A stretch of DNA of 64,000 nucleotides from Globisporangium splendens (taxonomy: Eukaryota > Oomycota > Peronosporomycetes > Pythiales > Pythiaceae): positions 868,001-932,000 of the forward strand of contig VFIW01000008.1 of assembly GCA_006386115.1 (NCBI GenBank). The letters run 5' to 3'. The notes below the pieces were generated by a model. It searched no databases. It was not told the origin of the DNA and saw only the letters and a list, made by a program, of their open reading frames with translations. Made by a program: the position numbers and the translations under genes. Positions 40,120 to 50,323 of the stretch are shown here, in pieces. Position 1 is the first letter of the stretch, and each line of letters begins with the position of its first letter.

Positions 40120-40981
40120 AGTATTGAAGTGAGATGAAGAGCTTTCTTCTTATGCGCACTGATAACCGTTGGATGACTGTTTGCCACGTGCAGCCGATAC
40201 ACCGTTGCATTTTGTTTTGCGTCAAGCTTCTGCCAACCACCTGACTTACCACTCTCCTGTGCGCCGATAGCCAAGCCACGCTGCGAAGAGAGTCGACAAG
40301 AGAAATACCAAGAATACAAGAGAGATAGATCATTGTTCGAGTGACGGTGCAACGCGGTCGGGGACGTGTTCAGCACTTCTTCGTCCGCGGTCGACGGCGA
40401 GTGCGCTCGGAGTAGCACAGAACCAGGGCTACTCGCATGCACAAGGGAATCGTCATACCACGCGTCCACGTCTGCATTGATCATACTGTTGCTGCACTTT
40501 GTCAAAAATTGCCGTTGCTCCAACGACGCTATGAGTCCATTTGTGATGAATACGTGGCGGCAATCGAGGAACTTGTATCCAACCTCTTCACATTAGAAGA
40601 TCGCCAACTCCAGGTATTCGCGCGAGTGTCAGACCCACCGAACATGACAGCGATCTTGTCGACGAACTGCTCCCTTGCACACACAGAAGCTCCACGCGCG
40701 TAGCAGTAGTATGCGTCGAGTGCAGTCGTGAGAGGAGGGTCTCGGTCTGCTATTTGTTCGTCAAACTTGGTTCTAGCGCGGTATGCGCAACCCCAAGCCA
40801 CCAGAGTCACACCGCACAGAACCCACAGTATAATCAAGTTACCATCGATCACCCAATCCATGCGTTTGGAGCACATAGCCACCGTAAGATTCGCCATCCC
40901 AAGCACGACTGTCGCGTGCAAGAATAGGCAGCTACTCTCTATGTACATTGCGCGGCAACGCAACCGCTGCGAATTCTCCAT
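40120..40981 (-). pseudogene. tetraspan-like membrane protein family, copy 1 (probably frameshifted)
   Basis: The N-terminal frame starts at the ATG 40981 and runs to 40529. It has two TM segments (CLFLHATVVLGMANLTVAM; NLIILWVLCGVTLVAWGCAY), then the family motif LDAYYCYARGASVC and DKIAVMFGG. The homologous C-terminal loop (KFLDCRHVFITNG...NADVDAWYDDS) continues in the -1 frame, so a one-base loss or an unseen short intron falls near 40585-40605. The last TM (IYLSCILGISLVDSLRSVAW) is in yet another frame. Related copies lie at 58.3, 61.0 and 62.4 kb. The large Cys-bearing loop between TM2/3 and the last TM is tetraspanin-like in topology, but sequence membership in tetraspanins is not shown. 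Confidence 0.55.
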
Positions 40982-42064
40982 GCTTCGCGCTCATGTCGGA
41001 GCCAATACCGCCGTCAAGCGCAACTGCGGAGAGCACCTCTGACATAACCGTGTACGAGCAGAACGAAGAAAGAGATTCACTCGTCATAACGACCGAGGCT
41101 TGGACGTCTTTGAGTTTCGTGAGTGAGGCTGCAATTTGTGAAGTGCAGCGTGTTCCTAGCTCCATTGCTACCTCAGTAAACGTAGGTACGCGAGTGGTCA
41201 AGTCTTGTCATCACTCACTTGAGACAACTTGAATGCCGGATCAGGAGAAATCTTTCATAGCATCAACAGCGTCAAAACCGCCATCGTCCAAATGGACTGA
41301 AGTTTCTGGACCAGACTTGATAGAAATGGAGCCACCAATTCTCACTCAGGATTCGTTTGTCAACATTATGGAGCTAGGCTTCTGGGGTGTCGCCTACGCT
41401 GTTGCAGTCGTGGTCTCCAAGTCGGGATGAATTGACGTTCAATCTATAGAGCGCGACCGACGGATCCAAATTCAAGATTCGAGCCTCATGGTTTCCGGGA
41501 AACGGTGAAATCTTGAGCTTCTCTGTTTACAGCCACACGATGTGGGTAGCGCCGTTTTTCTTCAAGAAGCACTAATGACAGTGCCAACTTGAGGTGATGA
41601 CACTGCAGCAAAGTTTGGTTCGCATAAAATACAGCAACAGGTGTGCTGTATCTTGTGGACACTGTCAATAGTTTGGTGCATCCCCCCTTCCCATCTTTGT
41701 TGAACTGGTCCACACGCTTCTCGCCGACTGCCGAGTGGCAGTGTCCATCCACCATTCGCGCCGCCACACAAAATCTAGTCGCGTTATCTCAACAACAAGA
41801 AGCACAGCTACGTATGTCCCCCATTCATGCATTCTCATCCTTGCTCCAGCCACTTTATAGAAGAAACCTGGTCTTCCTTCGCTCTTTTGTACCCAATACT
41901 TGCTTCAAGTTACGTGAGCAGCAGTGGGTTCAAAAGAACACAACACCACGAAATGCAAAGAAGTGGTGGTACGGAGATGAGGAGCTCCAGCAGATGGAAC
42001 CAGGGACAGCGAACGCCTTCTGTTGACCGTCACGAACGCAAGGCATGAGCTGGGTCCTTCCCGT
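40982..42064. other. intergenic with possible family remnants
   Basis: About 1.1 kb. The plus frame 41233-41430 contains TQDSFVNIMELGFWGVAYAV, faintly like the TM2 region of copy 3 (TQWVYVSFSELMGLLGITL); it is too short to call. From about 41815 on, the sequence aligns with 63.37-63.61 kb (CCCAATACTTGCTTCAAGTTACGTGAGCA versus CCCAATCTTGCTTCAAGTTACTTGAGCA), which is the duplicated promoter side of the following gene. Confidence 0.4.
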
Positions 42065-42082
42065 TCTCAGTCACATATTTGC
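42065..42082 (+). promoter_or_regulatory. Inr/FPR-like core promoter of the 42141 gene
   Basis: TCTCAGTCACATATTTGC combines an initiator-like TCAGTC with an FPR-like ATTTGC, the oomycete core promoter layout, 59 bp before the ATG. The paralogue at 63.7 kb keeps the same pair at 63615-63632 although surrounding bases have diverged, which supports function. Confidence 0.5.
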
Positions 42083-42140
42083 TGCGCAAAAGAGACAAGG
42101 AAGAAACAAAAGAGAAGCAACCCAGACTTTGAAGCAAACC

Positions 42141-42584
42141 ATGGCGAGGGTCATCGTCGTGTCTGGGGGCGAAGAAGGAACGTCAGCGTTTGTCTACATT
42201 GGCATCGGGATCGGCGTGCTCTTCGCGCTCATATGCATCGTGGCGTGCTGTATGGAATTGTGCGGCGTGGAGCTCGACGAGGACAAGAAGAAGAGGGAAG
42301 AAGCCGAGGCTGCTGCTGCCGCCGCCGCCGAGGCGCAGGCGCACAACAACTCTGTCCAGCCACCCCAAGGCGCACAGCACACTGTGTACTACGCCATGAA
42401 CCCGGAAACCAACGTGCCCGTGTACTACGTTGTGAACCAGGAGACGAACGTGCCCGTGTACTGCGTTGTGAACCAGGAGACCGGCCAGCCCGTGTACTAC
42501 GTGTTGCGGCAACAGGATACTGCAACCGTGACCACGACGCCGGCTACTACTACAAATGCACAGACTAGTAATAGCGTTGTTTGA
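42141..42584 (+). CDS. single-pass membrane protein with Tyr/Val-rich C-terminal repeats
   Basis: 147 residues, one exon, no family I recognise. A short N-terminus (MARVIVVSGGEEGTS) is followed by one TM (FVYIGIGIGVLFALICIVACC, about residues 17-37) that ends in Cys residues (CCMELC) suited to palmitoylation. Then comes a basic/acidic Ala-rich helix (DKKKREEAEAAAAAAAE) and a C-terminal repeat unit of about 12 residues: NPETNVPVYYVV, NQETNVPVYCVV, NQETGQPVYYVL. Topology is probably short outside, long tail in the cytosol. A paralogue starts at 63701. Both sit next to tetraspan-like genes, so a shared membrane assembly is possible but only inferred. Confidence 0.8.
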   Translation: MARVIVVSGGEEGTSAFVYIGIGIGVLFALICIVACCMELCGVELDEDKKKREEAEAAAAAAAEAQAHNNSVQPPQGAQHTVYYAMNPETNVPVYYVVNQETNVPVYCVVNQETGQPVYYVLRQQDTATVTTTPATTTNAQTSNSVV

Positions 42585-43276
42585 GAAGTTAGGAAAGGAA
42601 CTCGTCCGACTTGGTGGCGAACCTTGCGTATGAACTCGTAGGGAGAATGTAGCTGTGAGTACAATTCCTTTCGCTGAATATGAGACTTGGATGTATTCTG
42701 CTGTGGATTCTTACTTCTATCATATTGTGATATGGTGACATGAGGCTCAACCGCAATAATGCTGAAATGCTATTCATGCTCGCGTAGCTACTGTAGACAA
42801 GACAACAGCAGAACCAGCGACCTGGTAGCTCGATTCACGTCAATTTCAGTAGCAAAGCTTTAGAGCAGGTATCTCAAACGGTATTCTCTAGCGAATCAGA
42901 AAAGATGCAATACACATATCGAAGCTCTTTCTCCTGTGTAGCTAGAACTCGCCAGACTGCCCTCTTGAGCGGACTCGAAAGGCCCAAAGTGCAAGAGATG
43001 GAGTTCAGTGCATTTGCCATTTTTGCTGGCTGAATGCGATGACAAACGTCCGATTTCGAATTTTGAAAAAAAAAAAGGAGCTGCAATCGCAGACGACTCG
43101 TTCGGACGAATTAGCAGAAAGGTAACGTGATCTCAACTGGATTACCCGATTAAGCATGAATGCACGCGAATGTGATCCTGAAGTTTAGCGTCCTTTTATG
43201 TTCGAGTACGATCACCATCAGCATAGAGTGATGGTAGTCCATGAGTGCACGTCCCATGTTTGAGAGAAGGTAATTC
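42585..43276. other. intergenic, no supported gene
   Basis: 692 bp between the membrane-protein gene and the 3' end of LINE copy A. No frame above 71 codons. An A10-type run lies at 43065-43074. Confidence 0.4.
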
Positions 43277-46200
43277 AATTTATCTTTATAAGGTGAGGTA
43301 TATTTATCTTTATCTTTATAAGGTGAGGTATATTTAGGTTCATCTTCGTGACCTACAATATCCATTCTCCTACCTAATCTTCATTGCGAATTTCATGAAG
43401 GAGTGTAAATGTGTCTACAGCGCGGATTGCAATAGATCACTTCTGAATGCTAAATAATCTTTGACCAGGATGGCATGTTCTCTTGGTCCTATGTGAGGTT
43501 GCCTTGTGTTGTCCAATGACCTTGGGTCTTCCGAACTTCGCACAAGCCAATGCATGACGTCGTTGTCAAGATCCTGGGTGAGATTGTTGAAAGCAGCTCT
43601 TTGAGTTGGGAAGTGGACCTGCATTGAGGTTCTGGTATCCATGGCTAGGTTGGTGGCTGAGTCCGCCATCTTGTTGAAGGCACGGTAGTGATGGTACCAT
43701 CCTCGGATGTCGATGCAATCCGCGAGTCGTCGACTTGTCTGGTATAAGCGTGCCAATCGGTGCTGTCGAGGGGACCGATGCATTCGCTGTTGAGAGGTAA
43801 TCAGCGCACTGTCTCCAATCACGTACAACGGTTCGAAGTGACTGCGTTGGGCTTCTCGGAGTCCGTGTATGAGACCCCAGTACTCGGCAAAGTTGTTGGT
43901 CGTGTCCTTCCTGCTGTTGGCCATGCTGGCGGCCCAGATTAAACTGGCTGTGTGCGAGTCCTTATGGACACGCACGATAATGGATCCAGTCCCTCCTGGT
44001 CCTGGATTGCCGCGTGATCCACCATCGAAAAACAACAGGTAAACGCCGCGAGTTTCACTTGGAGTCAAGGGAATGGCGTCGGTTTGGCTGAGAAAGCAGT
44101 CGACATATGCCTTGAGAACTGCTGCAACCGTGTGACCGTCAGAGTCTCCAGCTTGCGCTTCAGCGAGTCGTGTGGGGTTTCGCATTCCTGCCTCTAATCT
44201 GGTCATCATGATCGCCATCTCAGCAGTCGATTTGATTGGATCCGGATCCATGCGTCGCAGATGCGCACACCAAATGGTCTGTATGAGCGACGCGCTCATA
44301 TATCGCCACAGCATGTGTGCGACGGAATAGAGGTGATCTTGGAGATGCTCATTGGAGAACTTGTGTCCGATAATGTGTCTCTTGATCGTGGTCCATGCAT
44401 GCCTTGGAGTATCTGGTAGATCCAGACTGAAGATCCAGATTGCGGGTCGTGACCAGGAGTGATTCCGATCTTCGCCCATAGCGCATAAAAGTAGTTCCAC
44501 ACGAGTCTGGCTTTCGGACACTCCCAGAGTAGATGTTGAACAGAAGATTGGACAACTTGGGAGCATTCGGGATTCGAGCAGGATAGATCAGCTTTCTCAT
44601 AGTTCCACATGGATAGTCGGTTGGCTTTCAGCCGGAGAAGAGTCTGAGCCGTATAAGCAGTAATCCCTGGGATGTTGTGTAATTCGCTCCATTGGATTAA
44701 TTGCAGTCCTGGCCACAGAGATCCTGCTGTTTGGACAGCTTTGTTGACTGCTGCATCTCGAGTATCTTGGCCAATTTGTGTCCTCGTTGCTGCAACTTGT
44801 TGCCGATAGAAAGATCTGGCCGTATTGTATCGTCCGTTGCCACCCCATAGTTGCACGATTCTTGTGAAACGTGGATGTGCATGGAACGACACCTTCTGTC
44901 TGTTCAAGTCTCTTGTTGCCATGATGTCACAGTCCGTTGCGGAGTGAACTGTATGCGTAGCTTTGACTAGGGTCGTGTCGACGTGGGTCAGAGTTGCTTC
45001 ACTGGTGTGCAGATGCCATTCGTGGTTATAATGACGTTGTCCGTTGTACAGCCGAAGCACATTTGTTTGCTGTGGTCGATACAGGAGCTGTGGGAAGTTG
45101 GATACCAACGTAGCACATAACCGCTCGAGCGCTCGAATAGACGGCCGGGAGAATCCGGAGATTCCACATGTTGGGATGAAGTTAAGCACTCCTTGTCTTA
45201 TCCACTCCCATCGAAGTATGTCACCCAGTTGTGCTGTTCCAACTGATAATGATGTGTGAGCAAGTTTGTAAGGGGAGCCGTTGGAATCAAGAAGCCACCC
45301 ATCTGCAGTCGAGGTCATGTATGGCAACCATTCTGCACAGAATGTCCCACGCAGCTTTCGTCCTTCAGCGATGATACCTGGAAGCCTGTCAGACATTTTA
45401 GAGCTGAGGTCGATCTGGAACACATCGCGGTCCCATTGAGCCTGCACAATTGTCGACTTGAAGTGCTCGTAACACCAACGTACATTATCACGTTCTCTGG
45501 GCTCGTAGGGTCGAGAATGGAGCGACGCACATAATGCTGCGCCAGTTGTCCACATGTTATCACGAAGCTGGAGTGGCCGCCTTGGAATTGCATCGAGCGG
45601 CGTGATGTACATCGAAGAAGCCCTTGTGTTGTGCAGCAAGATTTCCCCGATGGCCTGATCGATGTGAGAGGTTGTGATTGCCCATTTGGAGACTGCTGTG
45701 GCACTCATCGTCATCAGCTCAGTTCTGATGTTGGGTACTGACAAGCCTCCATTCATTTTTTGAGTTCAGCTTGTTCTTCCTTCATCCACGGTTTCGCAGG
45801 CTTACCATTCCTTGAGCCCCAGACAAATTGTTTCACTAGGTCGTGTAGCTGATTGACAATAGCCGTAGATGGCCAGGAGTGCCTGGCCACGTAAAGCACT
45901 TTGGGTATGATGACGGCACTGGCAATTGCTGCGCGTTGGGCGACATAGTGAGTTTTGAGACGCGCAAGTCGAAGTCTGACACGTAAGGCTTGGATGCACT
46001 TGGACCAGTTAATTGCATTAGAAGGCGTTTGTCCGACTTGGATGCCGAGGTAGCGGCAATGTTCCTCACGTTGTAGCACATGAATGCCACTGACTGACTC
46101 TTCGGTGGAGCTGTATTCCTTGTTCAGCGGTAATACTGCAGATTTGTGCCGATTGACTCGAAGCCCAGAAGCTGCTCCATATTTGTCAAGGATTGCAAAC

Positions 46201-48395
46201 ACGGCGTTAATATCCTTGGGATCGCTAAGATAAATGGTCGTGTCGTCTGCGTATCCTCCAAGTCTGACTTCAGTTGCGCGTCCTGCTGCCTGGAGTTCAA
46301 CGCCGTGTATTTCGTCACTCGCTTCGATTTTCCGATAAAGAACCTCTAACGCCAAGATGAAGAGAAGAGGGGCCAGCGGACATCCTTGACGAATTCCGGA
46401 TGTTACGCTGTACTTTCTCGACAGGAAACCGTTGACAATGAACTTGTACGTGGTTTGAGAGTGTAACACCTTCACTAAGTGTACGAACTTCAATGGGAAC
46501 CCAAGATGCTGGAGCGCTTGTACCAGAAAGCTGCGATCGAGTGAATCATAGGCTTTAGCAAAATCAAGGAGCAACGCGATCGCTCTGGACATGGCGGGGT
46601 CGCTCGTGGCCAGCTGTTGTGCAGCCAATAACACATCGATCGTAGCCGGGATTGCTCACCCTGGAACGAAACCAGCTTGCATGTGATGGATAAGCCAAGG
46701 GAGCACAATTCGTAATCTGGTTGCAAATATCCGTGTGAATATTTTGTAATCAGAGTTGAGGAGTGCGATTGGCCTGTAGTCCAGCGGCGATGCAGCAGAG
46801 ACGGACTTTTTTATGCAGTGAATATGGGCTTCACTGAACGAACTTGGTAGAATGCATTCGGGTATCCACAAGTTGAAAAGTCGCTCGAATAGGCCGGTAA
46901 TCTCGTCACAGTGGTCTCTGTACCAGTCATTGCCGAGTTCGTCAGGACCGTGAGCTTTGCCTCTCTTGCATTTCTTCACAGCCTGTTTAATTTCACTCGA
47001 ATTGATCGGTTTGTGCAGGAAGCCTAATCTGTCCGACGGAGGAATAGCTGTTCCTGGATCAAGGATTTGATCGATGTCAGTTCGCAGAGTGGGCGCCTGT
47101 TGCATGATTGATTTCCATCCTTCTCCCATGTCGTCAGCAAGTTCTCGTGAACGCATGGGTCCGTAAGTCGCTGTGCCACCGAGTGTGAAGATAGTGTTGT
47201 CAAGGAACTTGGTCGAGATACGCTTGTAGAAGGATTTGCTCGTTTCTCGTTCATGATGCATGTGCTCCCGAAAAATGCGGTCCCGTTTTGAAGCCTGCCA
47301 CTTCGATTTGCATTCTGCAATGGCACGACGAATACTCGTGGCGGTGGTAAGAAACTCTTGCGACAACTCCACGTTTTGATCACTCACCGCTCCACCAGAG
47401 TGATCGAGCATCTGCACTTCCGATTCTGAGAGGCGTCGTTGCAACCTCTGGATTTTCTTCTTGTATCCTTGGTTCAATCTGGCGAAGTACGATTTTTTAG
47501 CTTCAAGGTACCCGATCCTGAGCGCGATCTTGGCTTCATCCCACCAATTTGCTGTGGCCAGAGCATAATCACGAGGCGAAGAGTAACGCCCACGTAATTC
47601 ATCAAGTTGATCATGAGCTTTTTCGAAGAAATCTTTTCCAATACTCGCCGCTGCATTCTTCGGAAGTGGATAGACAACACGAGGCTTCTTGCTTTGGATC
47701 ACCTTGTCAGGAGCAGCTACCCGGATCGTGACTCCATTGTGATCGGAGAATGGACCAGCTACGCTTTGGTAGACGCTGCGAACCCAGTCGAGATGGTCGT
47801 TGCTGCAGTACCACCGGTCGAGCCTACTGCTGGCACTGTCGCCTGAAGGCAGTGTATAGTAGTAGGTGTGATGCTGTCGATGGAATGCTTTGACGTCTCG
47901 TGTGTCCGTGGCGCGAAGAGCATCATCCTCAAGGGTATCAACAAGATTCACTTTCTGGAGCAGTTTCTTCAATTCCCTGGAATCGTGCACTTTGTTGTGG
48001 TTGTTGTGAGACCTTCTGCCGTCTGGTTGAGAGTGCAATTAAAGTCTCCACCGCACAGAATGGGTCCATCATGTGACGAGAGGAGACCTGATAGTGCTCT
48101 GTAGAAAGCTTCCCTTGCAAATACGGTAGAAGGAGCGTAGATGTTGAGAAGTAACACCATTTCACCACGCAACGTCACCGTAGCTGCCATCCAGTGCGCA
48201 TTCCACTGATCCTGCTTATATGGAGCCAGTGTAGGTATGCACGAATAGGGATTCAACAAGATCGCCACTCCTCCTTTGCGCTCGATGGAAGCTGACCAGA
48301 GAGAAAGTCTGGGATCCGACTCTTCTGATGGTTCCTGAAAACCCCAACTTCGACGAAATCTGGATTGCATTGATGCCACTTCGGTCTCCAGGACG
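43277..48395 (-). mobile_element. non-LTR retrotransposon copy A (5'-truncated)
   Basis: Minus-strand LINE of the APE-endonuclease / RT / RNase H type. Its 3' end carries tandem (TTATAAAGATAAA)-like units with a duplicated ATATACCTCACCTTATAAAGATAAA block (43277-43330). It is truncated 5' inside the endonuclease domain at 48395, where copy B begins without any spacer. It shares near-identical sequence with copies C and D. Truncation at the 5' end and a simple-repeat 3' tail are typical of target-primed insertion. Confidence 0.88.
43415..48395 (-). pseudogene. LINE copy A ORF2 (endonuclease-RT-RNase H), multiply disrupted
   Basis: Order: C-terminal part of APE endonuclease (ILCGGDFNCTLNQ, GPFSDHNGVTI), RT with DYRPIALLNSDYKIFTRI, LDFAKAYDSLDRSFL, GCPLAPLLFI and the catalytic YADDTTIYL, a zinc-knuckle region (CSNPECSQ...HLLWEC), then RNase H (YLLFFDGGSRGNPGPGG, NNFAEYWGLIHGL, DSALI). 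Lesions relative to C and D: CGA to TGA just after MQAGFVPG (46656-46658); an A6 instead of A7 run near 45755 giving TGA then ATG; one base missing near 44445; a frame break in the endonuclease near 48010-48030. The copy is not expected to be autonomous. Confidence 0.85.
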
Positions 48396-48824
48396 AGGTG
48401 AGGTATATTTAGGTTCATCGTCGTGACCTACAATATCCATTCTCCTACCTATTCTTCATTGCGAATTTCATACAGGAGTGTAAATGTGTCTATAGCGCGG
48501 TTTGCAATAGATCACTTCTGAATGCTAAATAATCTTTGACCAGGATGGCATGTTCTCTTGGTCCTATGTGAGGCTGCCTTGTGTTGTCCAATGACCTTGG
48601 GTCTTCCTAACTTCGCATAAGCCAATGCATGACGTCGTTGTCAAGATCCTGGGTGAGATTGTTGAAAGCAGCTCTTTGAGTTTGGAAGTGGACCTGCGTT
48701 GAGGTTCTGGTGTCCATGGCTAGGTTGGCGGCTGAGTCCGCCATCTTGTTGAAGGCACGGTAGTGATGGTACCATCCTCGGATGTCGATGCAATCCGCGA
48801 GTCGTCGACTTGTCTGGTATAAGC
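48396..48824 (-). mobile_element. LINE fragment B (3' end only)
   Basis: 429 bp with the C-terminal part of the RNase H (from LYQTSRRLADCIDIRGWYHH on) and the 3' UTR, in the same orientation as A. It ends TATACCTCACCT with no repeat tail, touching A at 48395. Its 5' side joins copy C (opposite strand) at 48824/48825. Together with C it fits one insertion with an inverted 5' part. Confidence 0.8.
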
Positions 48825-50323
48825 ACAGTCCCACTGCGCAGACTCAAGACGAGGAGCAACCAAGAACGAACCAGCCCGGCTCGAAGTCATTTCCCTCAGC
48901 GTCTAGAGATAATGGATCGGCAAACCAACAACCATCATCGGAGCCATCAGCTGATACCACCTCTGGGTACTCTGAAGATCCCTCGCACTTCGATGTCACG
49001 ATGTCCTTGGCAGATTCCACGTCGATGGATTCCACGATGCACCTGCAAGATCTGACGGGAGGTGCTCTGACCCCGCCAAATGGTCAAGCCACTCTCCCTC
49101 TGCCAGCAGAGGTGACTAAAGCCTTTCACCAGGAAATGCGCAGTCAAAATGGTACCGAGGATGCAGGCAATGGTCCTCCCTCGATGAACCAGCCAACTCC
49201 AGGCAGCGCTGGCCAAGATTTTGGACACATTGGCTCTGCTGAATCTCGAGATGCAGACCCAAGAAGTGTCTTTGGCCCCGGGCCAGAAATCAATGCGGCG
49301 ATGGGTAGTGGACTAGGTACAGGGCCGACGGATGATGAACATCGATTCCAGGAACCGGAGCGAGAACCAGACTCCCACTCTCATACGTTAAATCGGCCAC
49401 GGGCACGAAAGACCCCAGAACTTGCGTCCTCAGTTTTAAAAGCAGCGGCTTCAACGACACCAGGTCAATCCGAGGCCAGTCAAGAGTCAACCTTTTCCAA
49501 CGACAGTGAAAGCGGCGAATTTGAGATGCCTCCTTCCTCACCGTCTCACTCTGTCCAGGACGATGGGCAAGCACGCAAGTCTCTAGTTGGACGATTGGTT
49601 GGATCGAAAGAGGAGCTCGAACAATTGACGGCTGCTGAACAAGCCCTTCGAAGACAGCATTTTCGTGCAAACAACAAAGCCATGCACGACTGGACCACGG
49701 CGACTCGACAAAATCGAAGACTCAGCTTGCCTTCAGTTGATCCAAGCGACGTCTCCAAATTGACTGGATGGATTCCCAGTCACGTGGATGCTCTAAGTGC
49801 GCTCATTTGTGCACTGCCTTTTCCACTGGAGGTCTTGCGCATGTTCCCAGTGAAAAAGCTTCTTGATTTTGGGCACAGCATAAACAGTCAAGCTCAACGC
49901 GCATTAATCCGGCATCGCTCGAACGACGATGCAGTTAGCGCGCAAGTGCGAGCCTTTTGTAAGAAATGGACCACGGCTGTTGACGCCTGTCCGCAAGGCT
50001 CCGCTCGTTGGTTCATGACTGACAACATCAAGCAGTGGAACAGACTTGAAAAGCTAGATGATAGCCTATTGACCGCGACTGTCTCGCGACCCATCGACCC
50101 AGACAAATGGGCAATTCTCAATGTGATAAGTCTTCTACTGCCCAGCATGTTCCCCAAGCACGAAGCCGTTGGTCACGTTATGCCTGAAACCCGAGCTGAA
50201 GAATATTGGCGTTCGTCTTCTCTTCAATCAGCAATTGATGCGATTGTGGGCACGACGACGTCATGGTCGCTATTGGCGCACCAGCATGAGCTGGAGGTCC
50301 AACAGCGGCACAATCAGAACTAA
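48825..50323 (+). pseudogene. LINE copy C ORF1, 5' end missing
   Basis: An open frame of about 500 codons; the ATG codons that open it upstream (48782, 48788) lie in antisense sequence of fragment B, so the real start is lost. The N-terminal half is Ser/Pro/Asp-rich and disordered; the C-terminal half (from LVGRLVGSKEELEQL, with WIPSHVDALSALICAL and FPVKKLLDFGHSINSQ) looks folded and helical. I see no CCHC knuckle. As the first LINE frame it is probably an RNA-binding protein of the RNP, by position only. It overlaps the ORF2 start, which is in another frame. Confidence 0.7.

Noticed and set aside
41233..41430. Short plus frame with TQDSFVNIMELG resembling the TM2 region of tetraspan copy 3
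   Set aside because: Opposite strand to all other copies and too short; similarity may be chance.
43277..43330. Direct repeats TATACCTCACCTTATAAAGATAAA considered as a CRISPR-like or satellite array
   Set aside because: Only two units, located at the LINE 3' end; it is a duplicated retrotransposon tail in a eukaryotic genome.
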